A DNA stretch of 64,000 nt from CAZAMB01 sp964501365 (GCA_964501365.1 CAZCST010000014.1:62001-126000), one strand, 5' to 3'; numbered from the stretch's first letter, positions 16,445 through 25,474 are shown. A program made the numbers and translations. Notes: generated from the sequence alone by a model not told the origin.

Positions 16445-18026
16445 GCTCGTCCTGCTTACCGGCTGCCTGACGCTGCTGGCGGGCTGCCAGACGCAGCGGG
16501 AGGAATTCGCGACCATGCGCGACCGGCACTGGCAGGCGGTCGAGCGCCTCCCGGAAGAGAAAAAACGCCGAAACGCATCCGCCGACCACGCCGCAGCGCC
16601 CCCACAGTCAAAACCGATTCTCCCCCAAGGGCCGCTTTCGCTTGAGGCTGCCTGCGCCGTGGCCGTTCGCGATAACCCGGATATCCACGCCGCCCAGGCC
16701 CGCCTCGACCTGGCCCTCGCAAGGGTGGCTGAGGCAAGATCGCTCTATTACCCCAATCTCGTCGCCACGCAGAACGCGACGCGAACGTTTCAAACCCCGG
16801 CCAATCGCAATCGCCTGGCCGCCGCATCCACGGCGATGCAAAGATCGGCATCGATCCCCGCGGATTCCAATTCCCCTCCGGCCGTGCTGGCGCTGATCAA
16901 CGCAATTCGCCGACCCTTTTTTGACAAGAGTGGAGACGGCGATACCAATTCCTTCAGCGAACACGCGAGCGCGCTGACGTCCTCCTGGATTCTGTTTGAC
17001 GGGTTTGTCCGCGAGGCCCAGCTCATGGCCTCCAAATATGTATACCAGGCTTCGGCCGAGGCATTGGTCGATGCCCAGCGCCTGGTGACCCGCTCCGTCG
17101 AAGCGGCCTACTACCAGGTCCAACTTGCCCGCGAACAGATTCGCATTTCGCAGGCTGCCGATGAATTCGCCCGCGACCAGTATGAGGAAACCAAAAAGCT
17201 GCAGGGCGCAGGTCGGGCCTCTGCCGCCGACGTGGATAACTTCCGCGTCCGCATGTTGGGCGCACAGGCCGAGCTTACCGAAGCCAACGGACTGTACGAA
17301 GCGGGCAAGATTATTCTGGCCGAGCTGATGGGCATCGACGGCGTCTTGTTGCCTCAGGACATCGAAATTTCGCCTCTGGCCGAGGAGACGCCGGAGGAAC
17401 TGGCCGAACCGGAGGTGGCCGCGTTTCTGGCCGACGGAACCCGCAACCGCCCCGACGTTCGCCAGTTGGAGGAACTCGCCAAGAGCGAGGAGGAAAACGT
17501 GCGGGCCGCCTATGGACATTATCAGCCGGTGCTCTCGATGACGGGGACGTGGGGCCTTAACCGAACCTCAAACATGCGATACGAAGTGGACGACCAGTCC
17601 TCGGCGGCGGGAATCGAGCTTCGGTGGGAGATTTTCACGGGTGGCGCAAGAGAGGCGCGAATTCTGGGGGCGGAGAGTATGAAATCTGAGGCCTATTCCC
17701 GGGTTACGCGGCAGCGCCTTGCGGTGGAGTCGGAAGTCCGCCGGGCGGTGATCGACGTGAAAAACTCCCAGGAACAAATTCACCTTCAGCGGGAAAACGT
17801 CACCACGGCCAGGGAGAATCGCCGCATCGTGCAGGCCGGGTACGTCGCGGGAAAAGAAACGCTGTCGCGGTTAAACGAGGCCCAGCGGGACTTCATTACG
17901 ACCGATGCCAATCTGGCGCTGGCCCGCATTCGACTTCGTCAGGCCTGGAGCGACCTTCGCGCCGCGGCGGCGGTCGATGTGCAACCTCTCTCTCCATCGG
18001 ATGACGTGCAACCATCCAAACCATAG
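16407..18026 (+). CDS. TolC/OprM-like outer-membrane efflux lipoprotein
   Basis: 539 residues beginning at a TTG codon that overlaps the pump gene by 38 bases. The signal ends in LLAGC, so the protein is probably lipidated like OprM. Two OEP repeats follow, each starting with ALARVAEARS- or LAVESEV-type amphipathic helices that build the alpha-barrel. NLVATQNATRTFQ and the YVAGKETLSRLNEAQRD region are family-like. It completes the tripartite efflux system with the two preceding genes. Confidence 0.9.
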   Translation: MKKSRPTRSTQHRLVLLTGCLTLLAGCQTQREEFATMRDRHWQAVERLPEEKKRRNASADHAAAPPQSKPILPQGPLSLEAACAVAVRDNPDIHAAQARLDLALARVAEARSLYYPNLVATQNATRTFQTPANRNRLAAASTAMQRSASIPADSNSPPAVLALINAIRRPFFDKSGDGDTNSFSEHASALTSSWILFDGFVREAQLMASKYVYQASAEALVDAQRLVTRSVEAAYYQVQLAREQIRISQAADEFARDQYEETKKLQGAGRASAADVDNFRVRMLGAQAELTEANGLYEAGKIILAELMGIDGVLLPQDIEISPLAEETPEELAEPEVAAFLADGTRNRPDVRQLEELAKSEEENVRAAYGHYQPVLSMTGTWGLNRTSNMRYEVDDQSSAAGIELRWEIFTGGAREARILGAESMKSEAYSRVTRQRLAVESEVRRAVIDVKNSQEQIHLQRENVTTARENRRIVQAGYVAGKETLSRLNEAQRDFITTDANLALARIRLRQAWSDLRAAAAVDVQPLSPSDDVQPSKP

Positions 18027-18118
18027 CCAACGGGCGACATGCCCCATCGGAGCATCGGGTACGAACTTGCGCCCCTTTCGGAGCCAAAGCATGGTACTGG
18101 TCAACTTTGATCGACAGG

Positions 18119-18341
18119 GTGCCACTGGCAGCTTGCTGCCAGTGTTGACACGGGCGGGCGAGCCGCCCGTGGCACTCAAACTTTGCCAGTACCTAAAGCA
18201 TGGGTCAGCTGTTTATGGGACGACCCTTTCAGGGTCGAATGATTGCGACGCGGCAAGTCCCCGTGGGCGGCGCTGCGCTTGCCCACGGCTACTGTAGACC
18301 AGCCTTTCAGGCTGAAGTAACTGTAGGTGCATCTTGCACCT
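18119..18341. repeat. Cluster of six heterogeneous short palindromes
   Basis: Hairpins with different stems but tiny loops: 18123-18144 (10-bp stem, loop TT), 18149-18171 (9 bp), 18221-18237 (CGACCCT/AGGGTCG, loop TTC), 18261-18288 (CCGTGGGC stem, then GGCTACTGTAG), 18300-18314 (CAGCCT/AGGCTG, loop TTC) and 18325-18341 (AGGTGCA/TGCACCT, loop TCT). The first two are enclosed by an outer inverted repeat GTGCCAC (18119-18125) and GTGGCAC (18169-18175). No T-tract follows any of them, so they are not ordinary terminators. Confidence 0.85.
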
Positions 18342-18524
18342 CCGCCTGGTTGTGATTTCACAGGAAAATGCGCGCGCCCGGGATGTTCTATAAGTGATGG
18401 CACGGACTGCGAAAGGTCAGATTCGCAGTCGCTACCAACGGTTGGATACGGCCCCGCCTGGTCCGTGCGGACCACCATATGTGCAGGTGCAGCGCGAGCT
18501 GGCACCGTGCCCGCAAATGAAAAA

Positions 18525-18554
18525 TTGCAAATCGAACCGGGTTTTCTGTATGAT
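18525..18554 (+). promoter_or_regulatory. Sigma-70-type promoter for the RCC1/S74 gene
   Basis: TTGCAA (18525-18530), an 18-base spacer and TATGAT (18549-18554), ending 48 bases upstream of the ATG at 18603. The -10 matches the consensus at five of six positions and the -35 at four. Confidence 0.5.
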
Positions 18555-18602
18555 TGCACAATCTCAAGTGTGGTTGCGTAACTCTTTCAACCGGAGGGGA
18601 CT

Positions 18603-20765
18603 ATGCGTCGGGCACGTCTTGCAGTCACTGGAATTTTTTCGCTGGCGGTCCAGGCTCGGCCGTATCGAATCCGGAGGACCGAATGGCTCCTTGGTTTCGT
18701 TCGTGGCGTCGCAGCGGGATTTGGTCTTGCATTCCTGAGCGCCACCGCAAACGCCGCCGAGGTTGGCACGTCCTTCACCTATCAGGGTGTGCTGGAGAAT
18801 CCGCCGGGCAATCCGCTGAATGACACCTGCGCGTTCGAGTTTGCGTTGTGCGACGACGCGACGGCGGCCTGCTCGCCGGGGACGGTGTCGAGCCACGCGG
18901 GGGTGGCCGTGACGCAGGGTTTGTTCACCGTACCCGACGTGGACTTCGGCGATAACTCCTGCAACGGCGAAGCGCGGTGGATGACGATCAGCGTGAAGTG
19001 CAGCGGCGACGCGGCGTTCACCATGCTCTCTCCGCGCGTGGAACTCAAGCCAGCGCCTTATTCACTGCGTGCGATCGAGGGGGTAGGGCCGGATGCCGGA
19101 ATTCATGTGGATGACAATGGCAATGTGGGGATCGGGACGGCGACGCCAGCGACAAAGCTGCATGTTGCCGTTGCGGGCTATAACGGCGTGTTCGTCGAAG
19201 GCAACGATACCGGCGATGCCCGCTTTTCGCTGGAAAACGGCGGCGGGCCGCATTTCGTTTTTGATGACGACTCGGACGGCCACGCACTCAAGATCGAAAG
19301 CGCCGCGGATCGAGCGCTGGCGTTCAACACCAACGGACCCATCGAGCGCATGCGGATCAATCCGGCCGGTAACGTCGGCATCGGAACCAGCGCTCCACAG
19401 GCTCGTTTGGATGTGAACGGCGCAGCACGAGCGACAACGATAGAAATCACCGGCGGTTCGCCCCCGCTGAGCATGTTGGCTGGTTGGGGCTCCAATCAAT
19501 ACGGTCAAAACAACGTACCTTTCTACGACACCTTCATCGCCGTGGCTGAAGGTGACATTCACAGCTTAGCGCTCCGCAACGACGGAGCGCTGGTGGCCTG
19601 GGGAGGGAACGATGATGGACAGACCGACGTTCCAGTGGGGTCCTTCACAACAATCGCTGCGAAACAGCGGCACAACCTCGCGATCCGGGACGACGGAACG
19701 CTGGCGGGATGGGGATCTAACGAGTTTGGCCAGATCGATGTTCCTGTAGGAACGTTTGTCGGAGTTTCCACCGGGGCACGTCACAGCTTGGGAATCCGTA
19801 GTGACGGTACACTTATTGGGTGGGGTTCCAACAGTTTTGGTCAAATCGACGTTCCGACAGGCACATTCAATGCCGTCGCTGCAGGTACTGATTTTAGCGT
19901 GGCGCTCCGCGATGACGGTTCACTAGTCGGGTGGGGCCGCAATAATCTTAATCAAACCAATGTCCCAAGTGGTACGTTCGTCGCCATATCGGCTGGCGAG
20001 GGATGGGCTATGGCGATCCGCAGTGACGGCACGCTCGCTGCATGGGGATTCAACGATTATGAGCAGGTGAACGTCCCTACCGGTACGTTTATCGCAATCG
20101 CCGCGGGCTCCAAACATGGTTTAGCGATCCGCAGTAACGGCACCTTGATTGGATGGGGTCGAAGCTTGGAAAGCCAGACTAATGGCCCCGATGGAACCTA
20201 CGTCGCCGTTGCCGCAGGCTTCTCTCACAGCCTAGCGATTAGCAGCGTGGCCCCGGCTCCAAGCACTGCGGCGTTGGAACTACTCGTTGACGGCGCAATC
20301 AAGCCGGGGACAAACACTTGGACAATATGGTCCGATCGGCGGTTGAAGAAGGATATTGAGCCATTGGGGAATGCGCTGGAGCGGCTCACGCAGTTGCACG
20401 GGCGGACGTTTCGCTGGCGCGATCCGGCCACGCAGGGCGGCGACTATCGCACGCAGATGGGTCTCATCGCCGACGAAGTTCAGCGAGTTTTTCCGCAATG
20501 GGTGGGGCGCGATCCGAAGGGGTATCAGACGCTCACCGTCGGCGGATTCGAGGCGCTCACGGCCGAGGCGCTGCGGGAGCTACGGGAGGAGAAGGATTGT
20601 CAGATCAGCGAAAAGGATGGAGAGATCGACAAGCTGGGGTCGGAGATTACCAATCTCAAATCTGAAATTTCAGATTTCAAATCTCAGATTTCGGATTTGA
20701 AGAAGATGGTCAACGAAATGAAGAAAGTAGAAAGCGGAAAGCAGAAATGGCAAGAGCCGAAATGA
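18603..20765 (+). CDS. Secreted RCC1-repeat protein with C-terminal S74 intramolecular chaperone domain
   Basis: 720 residues; ATG preceded by GGAGGGG. A late hydrophobic signal (about 28-50, ending ATANAAE) indicates export. The region to about 290 has tail-fibre-like turns (DNGNVGIGTATPATKLHV and NPAGNVGIGTSAPQARLDV). Seven RCC1-type repeats of about 38 residues follow (GWGSNxFGQxxVPxGTF ... HSLAIRxDGT). From S577 the sequence SDRRLKKDIEPL opens a peptidase S74 domain with the Ser-Lys pair expected for self-cleavage. The last 60 residues form a low-complexity coiled coil. S74 domains are best known as chaperones of phage tail spikes; here there are no phage genes nearby. It probably forms an extracellular trimeric fibre (inference). 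Confidence 0.85.
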   Translation: MRRARLAVTGIFSLAVQARPYRIRRTEWLLGFVRGVAAGFGLAFLSATANAAEVGTSFTYQGVLENPPGNPLNDTCAFEFALCDDATAACSPGTVSSHAGVAVTQGLFTVPDVDFGDNSCNGEARWMTISVKCSGDAAFTMLSPRVELKPAPYSLRAIEGVGPDAGIHVDDNGNVGIGTATPATKLHVAVAGYNGVFVEGNDTGDARFSLENGGGPHFVFDDDSDGHALKIESAADRALAFNTNGPIERMRINPAGNVGIGTSAPQARLDVNGAARATTIEITGGSPPLSMLAGWGSNQYGQNNVPFYDTFIAVAEGDIHSLALRNDGALVAWGGNDDGQTDVPVGSFTTIAAKQRHNLAIRDDGTLAGWGSNEFGQIDVPVGTFVGVSTGARHSLGIRSDGTLIGWGSNSFGQIDVPTGTFNAVAAGTDFSVALRDDGSLVGWGRNNLNQTNVPSGTFVAISAGEGWAMAIRSDGTLAAWGFNDYEQVNVPTGTFIAIAAGSKHGLAIRSNGTLIGWGRSLESQTNGPDGTYVAVAAGFSHSLAISSVAPAPSTAALELLVDGAIKPGTNTWTIWSDRRLKKDIEPLGNALERLTQLHGRTFRWRDPATQGGDYRTQMGLIADEVQRVFPQWVGRDPKGYQTLTVGGFEALTAEALRELREEKDCQISEKDGEIDKLGSEITNLKSEISDFKSQISDLKKMVNEMKKVESGKQKWQEPK
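20650..20750 (+). repeat. AT-rich palindromic and purine-rich repeat at the 3' end of the S74 gene
   Basis: 20658-20677 is a perfect 20-bp palindrome (AAATCTGAAATTTCAGATTT), followed by related CAAATCTCAGATTTCGGATTTG-like units, and then GAAAG(C/T)(A/G)GAAA purine repeats at 20721-20750. In frame it reads as a coiled coil (KSEISDFKSQISDLKK). The base composition differs from the rest of the gene. Confidence 0.75.
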
Positions 20766-20787
20766 GGGATCATGCCCCCCGTCTTTC

Positions 20788-20868
20788 GCCCCTGCGGGGC
20801 TTGGGCGCTTGCGTTCGCGCGTTCCGGGGGCTTGCGCCCCCGGCTACAAACCGTCGCCCCGACGGGGC
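20788..20868. terminator. Palindrome cluster ending in a terminator-like hairpin
   Basis: Three hairpins follow the S74 gene: GCCCC/GGGGC (20788-20800), CCGGGGGC/GCCCCCGG with loop TTGC (20824-20843, followed by CTACAAAC), and GCCCC/GGGGC with loop GAC (20856-20868) followed by TTTT. The last has the form of an intrinsic terminator for the plus-strand gene. The middle one resembles the 18261 hairpin, which is also followed by GGCTAC. Confidence 0.6.
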
Positions 20869-20928
20869 TTTTGAGTTGGGCATGGGAGCAATGGATTTCA
20901 TAGTTCAAGATTTTGATTGCGCCCGCGA

Positions 20929-21780
20929 TTATGGTCCGTCGAGCACATCAAGAAGGGCAGGCAAGTCCGTGAGGTTGGCGTGGCCGTCGCCGTCATAATC
21001 CGAACAGGCACAGGCGGTGGGGAGCGGCGCCAGGGAGTTGCCCGAAAAGCACCGTTGAAATGCGGCGACGTCGCGGAGGTCAACCTGCCCATTCGCGTCA
21101 AAATCGCCGAAGGAATCGCAGTCGCAGATGTTCGGACAGTTTTCCCTGGCCGTGCGGGCACACGAAATACTCCAGCCATCCGTGCAGCAGGCAGAGTCAA
21201 TTTCGCATACGGTCTGACAGCACGCCGACCGCTCGCATCCCGACGAGCCCGGGTGGGCCTGGCAGCAGTCGCCCGTCTGCGGGCAGTCGAATGTGGGCAG
21301 GCAGCCCTCGCAAACCTCACGGGCGAGTAATGAACACGATGCAGTCCAACCGGTCGTGCAACATGAAATGTCCAGCAGGCAGACCAATTCGCAGCATGTC
21401 GCGTCGCTGCAACCTGCGGCGTTGATCGAGCAGCAATCGCCCTGGCCGCAGTCGATCACGGGCTGGCAGAGCGGCGGGCAAAATAACGCGGCGAAGGACG
21501 CACAATCGGCGTCCCATTCCTCTTCGCAGCAAAAGCTGTCCACGAAGCAAACCGCATCGCAGCAATCAAAATCGTTGCACCCCGGAGTGCCGTGCGCCTG
21601 GCAGCAATCGCCCGACGCTGGGCATGCGCCGCGCGCCGCATGATCGGTGCGAAATTCATCCGTCAATTGCGATTGGCTTTTGGAGTCCGGCAAGATGTGC
21701 TGCGCATGCACAGGGCATGGGGAAGTGCTCATCACCCCCGCGATGACGCACGCCAACCGGCGGCAGCGGAACATATCCAA
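20929..21780 (-). CDS. Exported Cys-rich repeat protein with C-terminal dockerin-like module
   Basis: 283 residues with an N-terminal signal (about 1-26, ending PVHAQ). Four units with the pattern GDCCxxxxxxGCxDxxCCxxVCxxDxxCCxxxWxxxCA span about 50-225, giving a very high cysteine content that implies disulfides outside the cytoplasm. The C-terminus has DFDANGQVDLRDVAAFQRCF and DYDGDGHANLTDLPALLDVL, two EF-hand-like loops in a dockerin type I arrangement. The repeat type is common in Planctomycete secretomes but has no assigned function that I know of. It is convergent with the preceding gene. Confidence 0.8.
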   Translation of the reverse strand: MDMFRCRRLACVIAGVMSTSPCPVHAQHILPDSKSQSQLTDEFRTDHAARGACPASGDCCQAHGTPGCNDFDCCDAVCFVDSFCCEEEWDADCASFAALFCPPLCQPVIDCGQGDCCSINAAGCSDATCCELVCLLDISCCTTGWTASCSLLAREVCEGCLPTFDCPQTGDCCQAHPGSSGCERSACCQTVCEIDSACCTDGWSISCARTARENCPNICDCDSFGDFDANGQVDLRDVAAFQRCFSGNSLAPLPTACACSDYDGDGHANLTDLPALLDVLDGP

Positions 21781-21824
21781 CTCCTGCTAGAAATCCCCCA
21801 CGTTCCAGCCGGCCCTGCCCGCTG

Positions 21825-23597
21825 TTAGTTCGACGAAACAGCCGACAAGTTATCGAGGAAGCCCTCGAGCTTGCGGGCGCGAACCGGGTGTTGCAGCTTG
21901 CGGATCGCCTTGGCCTCCACCTGCCGGACGCGTTCGCGTGTCACCTTGAAAATCTTGCCGACTTCTTCGAGCGTATAGGTGTAGCCGTCGCCGATGCCGT
22001 AACGAAGCTTGATGATCTCGCGCTCGCGGTAGGTCAGCGTCTTGAGGACTTCCTCGACGCGGTCCTTGAGCATTTCGCCGCCGGCCGTTCCCACCGGGGA
22101 CTCGACCGAATCATCCTCGATGAAATCACCAAAGTACGAATCCTCACTTTCGCCGACCGGACGGTCGAGCGAAATGGGATGCCGCGAAATTTTCAGCACG
22201 CGGCGGCACTCGATGACCGGCATCTTCGCCCGGCGCGCGATTTCCTCGATGGTCGGTTCGCGGCCCAGATCCTGCAGGAGCTCCTTGCTGATGTTCCGCA
22301 GGCGGCTCATTGTCTCGATCATGTGCACGGGAATGCGGATCGTGCGGGCGTGGTCGGCAATGGCTCTCGTGATCGCCTGTCGAATCCACCACGTCGCATA
22401 GGTGCTGAACTTGTAGCCGCGCTTGTATTCGTACTTGTCGACGGCCCGCATCAGGCCGGTGTTGCCTTCCTGGATGATGTCGAGGAACGACAGTCCGCGA
22501 TTGCGGTATTTTTTCGCGATGCTGACCACGAGTCGCAGGTTGCCGCCGGAGAGCTTGCGCTTGGCGTCCTCATATTCGCTGAATACACGCTGAATCGTCA
22601 CCAGCCGGTGGTTGAGCCGTTCGGGAGTTTCGAGGCAAAGCGACTCGATGCCCGACAGCTCTTCCTTCATCGCCTGAATATCGTCATCGGGAAGCGTCTG
22701 CCGTTTTTCCTGGGAGGCCAGCCGGCGCTCAAGCTCCTGCATCTTGCGGTGCAATCCGCGCAGCTTCTTCATCAGCGGCTGGATGCGGCTGGTGCGGAGC
22801 GATAGTTCCTCAAGCAGCTTGGAGATTTTACGCCGTCGATCCCGAATTTCGATTTCCAGTTTTCGGCGTGCTGCCGCCGCCTGACGGGGCACGAGGATCT
22901 GCTGCCAGACTTCCTCGTTTTTCTTGAGCAGGGCGCGTACGGTGACCAGATTGACCGGAATCCGCGAACTGATGCGCGATTTGGCCGCATTTTCGGAGGT
23001 CGAAATCTTCATCGTGCGGTCGAACGGCAGCGTTCCGTCGTGGACCTGCTGCAAAATATCGACCGCCAGACCGGCGCAATAATCGCTTTCGAGCACCTTC
23101 TGGCGGAAGGCCATGCGGGTGAGCTCGATTTTCTTGGCAAGGCGGATTTCCTCTTCGCGGGTGAGCAGGGGAATCTCACCCATTTGAGTAAGGTACATGC
23201 GAACCGGATCGTCGATACGCTTGGCACCGGGTTCATCAATGATCTCGGCGACATCAATATCCGAGTCAACATCGTCGCCTTCAGGGAGAACGGGCAGGGG
23301 GGCCGGTTCAATCGTGGGTGCGATAAAGGCTGCACCGTGTGAACCCCGCTTGGCCGCGGGCGAGGCGCTCTTTTGTTTGGATACCATCCGGCCTGCGTCG
23401 ATTTCGTCGAGCATTTCGATCTTGAACTCTTCGAGTTTGAGCAGGATGAGTTCGAGTTGGTGGGGGTCGACGGCCTCATCGGGAAGGATGGCGTTCATTT
23501 CCTCCCAGGTGACATAGGTGCGCTTGCGACCCAGTTCAAGGAGTTGATCGACAGCCAATTCAATCGGGTTCTTGCGATCCACTACGCTTTCGCTCAT
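21825..23597 (-). CDS. rpoD: RNA polymerase primary sigma factor
   Basis: 590 residues. Region 1.1 at the N-terminus (TYVTWEEMNAILP, VDPHQLELILLKLE), region 1.2 (DDPVRMYLTQMGEIPLLTREE), region 2 (NLRLVVSIAKKYRNRGLSFLD, then YKFSTYATWWIRQAITRAI), region 3 (IRIPVHMIETMSRL) and region 4 (TLEEVGKIFKVTRERVRQVE) are all complete. It directs core polymerase to vegetative promoters. It overlaps the stop of dnaG by four bases (ATGA), the classic macromolecular-synthesis order, implying coupling. Confidence 0.97.
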   Translation of the reverse strand: MSESVVDRKNPIELAVDQLLELGRKRTYVTWEEMNAILPDEAVDPHQLELILLKLEEFKIEMLDEIDAGRMVSKQKSASPAAKRGSHGAAFIAPTIEPAPLPVLPEGDDVDSDIDVAEIIDEPGAKRIDDPVRMYLTQMGEIPLLTREEEIRLAKKIELTRMAFRQKVLESDYCAGLAVDILQQVHDGTLPFDRTMKISTSENAAKSRISSRIPVNLVTVRALLKKNEEVWQQILVPRQAAAARRKLEIEIRDRRRKISKLLEELSLRTSRIQPLMKKLRGLHRKMQELERRLASQEKRQTLPDDDIQAMKEELSGIESLCLETPERLNHRLVTIQRVFSEYEDAKRKLSGGNLRLVVSIAKKYRNRGLSFLDIIQEGNTGLMRAVDKYEYKRGYKFSTYATWWIRQAITRAIADHARTIRIPVHMIETMSRLRNISKELLQDLGREPTIEEIARRAKMPVIECRRVLKISRHPISLDRPVGESEDSYFGDFIEDDSVESPVGTAGGEMLKDRVEEVLKTLTYREREIIKLRYGIGDGYTYTLEEVGKIFKVTRERVRQVEAKAIRKLQHPVRARKLEGFLDNLSAVSSN

Positions 23598-25474
23598 AAC
23601 GTCTCCGAGTTTGTTGTATCTAATGATTCGCTGGTGCCAGCCGTCTTACGGTCAATTAGTTGAGCCGCCTGGCGGACCAGTCGCATAGGTCCAAAATGCT
23701 TATGCCGGCGCACCCCGTCGGCATAAGCCTCCAATTCGCTGTTCTGATTGCCGGACGTTTCCAACAATCTGCGTCGTGCCAGATCGAGCTTGTCCACTGC
23801 ACCGCTCTGCCGTAGGCGATCAACCGCGACCTGGAACGAAGCCCCAAAATTTCCCAAGGCCTGACCATGAGTGGCCAGCTCGGCGACTCGTGCGGCATCA
23901 TCGCCGTCGCTGGTCCGAGCCAGCACGTCCGTCAGAGTAAAGTCCCCAAAATTTTTGGCACAATCGAATGCCCATTCGGCAATTCGACGGTCCCTTTGGT
24001 CCGCAATCCTGCCGAAATCAGGCCATTCGTCCAGTGTGCCTAACAGGCCCGGCTCATTTAGTACTACTTCAAGCAGGCGGACCCAGGCACTTTGTTCGCC
24101 GTCGCGCGGCGTCTGCTCTGGTTTTGCATTCTTTTGCTCTGAATCACCCGGCGTTCGTTTTGCACGATGCGCCGACATCAGGGCTGCCACTTCGGCACGA
24201 TCCAGCCTCAACAAGTGGGCAAGCTGGTTGATCAAGAGGCCTTTTCGAATGGCGTCCAAGGCCTGGGCATTCGCCGCCTCGCAGACCATACGGACAAAGT
24301 CCGATATAGCTTCCTGCCGTTTCGCGTCAGAGTTGGGAGCGTGATACCGTTCCCACGTCTGACGCCACGTGAATTCTAGCGCCTCATCCGCACCCTTCAA
24401 CAGTTCGATAAAGCGCGGAATCGAGCCTGGTCCGGTAAGAAACTGACCTGGGTCCTTGCCTTCGGGTACACGGGCCAGACGAACCGAAATGGATCGTGGA
24501 AGGGCAACTCGCAGAGCCCGGTCCGCCGCATCGATTCCCGCCTTATCTGAGTCAAACACCACCACCATTTCGCTTGCATAGCGGCGAAGTAAATCCACAT
24601 GTGACTCAGTTAACGCTGTGCCTAAACTGGCGACGGTTTCCGTGAAGCCTGCCTGATGGCAGGCCATGCAGTCGGTGTAACCTTCGACGACAATCGCCCG
24701 GCCTCGATCGACGATGGATTGTCGCGCCAGGTCAATACCGAACAGATTGCGCCCTTTGTCGAAAAGCGCATTTTGGCGCGTGTTTAAGTACTTGGCCTTG
24801 TCGTCTGCGAGAGTTCGACCGCCAAACCCAATAACCCGGTTGCTGGAATCACGGATTGGAAACATGAGCCGGTTGCGGAAGGTTTCGTAGTGGCGACCGC
24901 TATCATCGCGGCGAAGGAGGTCTGCCGCTTCCAGCACCAGCGGCGCAAATCCTGCCCGGCCGGCGGCCTCACGCAGGGAAGGTCCGCCATCGAAAGCCAA
25001 ACCCAAGCCAAATTGGTCTATGGTGGATTCCTGAAAGCCACGTCCGGCCAGATACTGCCGGGCGGCATGTCCCGCGGTGCCCGCCAGATTGGTCCGAAAA
25101 AAAGTCTGTGCCCAGGTGCAGGCCTTTCCGATGTCGGCTCGTGAGACGCCGTCGATGGCCGTGGGATTGGCCTTCTGAGCCGGCTCGTCGAAAGAAACTC
25201 CGGCGCGGTCTGCGAGGAATCGCATCGACTCCATGAACGGGATGTTTTCGCGGAATTGGACAAAAGAGAAGATATCGCCGCCTTTGCCGCAACCGAAACA
25301 TTTGAATATGCCCATGTCAGGAGCGACGGAAAAGGAGGGGGTCTTCTCGGCATGAAACGGGCATAACCCAATCCAGCGTTTTCCGCTGCGCTTGAGTGCG
25401 ACTTGTTCACCGACCAAGGCGAGTATGTCGATGCGGTCGAGGATCTGGCGCTTTTTCGATTCGAAGTCGAGCAA
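23594..25474 (-). CDS. dnaG: DNA primase
   Basis: 626 residues starting at TTG 25474. The zinc-binding CHC2 domain has C38, H41, C59 and C62. The TOPRIM core follows with IVVEGYTDCMACHQAG (catalytic Glu) and MVVVFDSDKAGIDAADRAL (DxD). The C-terminal helicase-binding region is divergent, as usual. It makes RNA primers at the replication fork. It lies upstream of and overlaps rpoD. Confidence 0.96.
   Translation of the reverse strand: MLDFESKKRQILDRIDILALVGEQVALKRSGKRWIGLCPFHAEKTPSFSVAPDMGIFKCFGCGKGGDIFSFVQFRENIPFMESMRFLADRAGVSFDEPAQKANPTAIDGVSRADIGKACTWAQTFFRTNLAGTAGHAARQYLAGRGFQESTIDQFGLGLAFDGGPSLREAAGRAGFAPLVLEAADLLRRDDSGRHYETFRNRLMFPIRDSSNRVIGFGGRTLADDKAKYLNTRQNALFDKGRNLFGIDLARQSIVDRGRAIVVEGYTDCMACHQAGFTETVASLGTALTESHVDLLRRYASEMVVVFDSDKAGIDAADRALRVALPRSISVRLARVPEGKDPGQFLTGPGSIPRFIELLKGADEALEFTWRQTWERYHAPNSDAKRQEAISDFVRMVCEAANAQALDAIRKGLLINQLAHLLRLDRAEVAALMSAHRAKRTPGDSEQKNAKPEQTPRDGEQSAWVRLLEVVLNEPGLLGTLDEWPDFGRIADQRDRRIAEWAFDCAKNFGDFTLTDVLARTSDGDDAARVAELATHGQALGNFGASFQVAVDRLRQSGAVDKLDLARRRLLETSGNQNSELEAYADGVRRHKHFGPMRLVRQAAQLIDRKTAGTSESLDTTNSETL

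Larger units (their letters stand above)
18027..18602. other. Intergenic region rich in short palindromes, ending in a promoter
   Basis: 576 bases after the efflux operon with no credible gene. The first half holds six different short hairpins (18119-18341). The second half leads to a good sigma-70-like promoter at 18525-18554 and to the Shine-Dalgarno CCGGAGGGG of the RCC1-repeat gene. Confidence 0.75.

Noticed and set aside
18119..18341. Palindromes as rho-independent terminators of the efflux operon
   Set aside because: None is followed by a T-tract, and six in a row with different stems is not a terminator pattern.
18603..20765. Prophage tail-fibre gene
   Set aside because: Only the S74 domain is phage-like; no capsid, integrase or lysis genes are near and the protein has an export signal.
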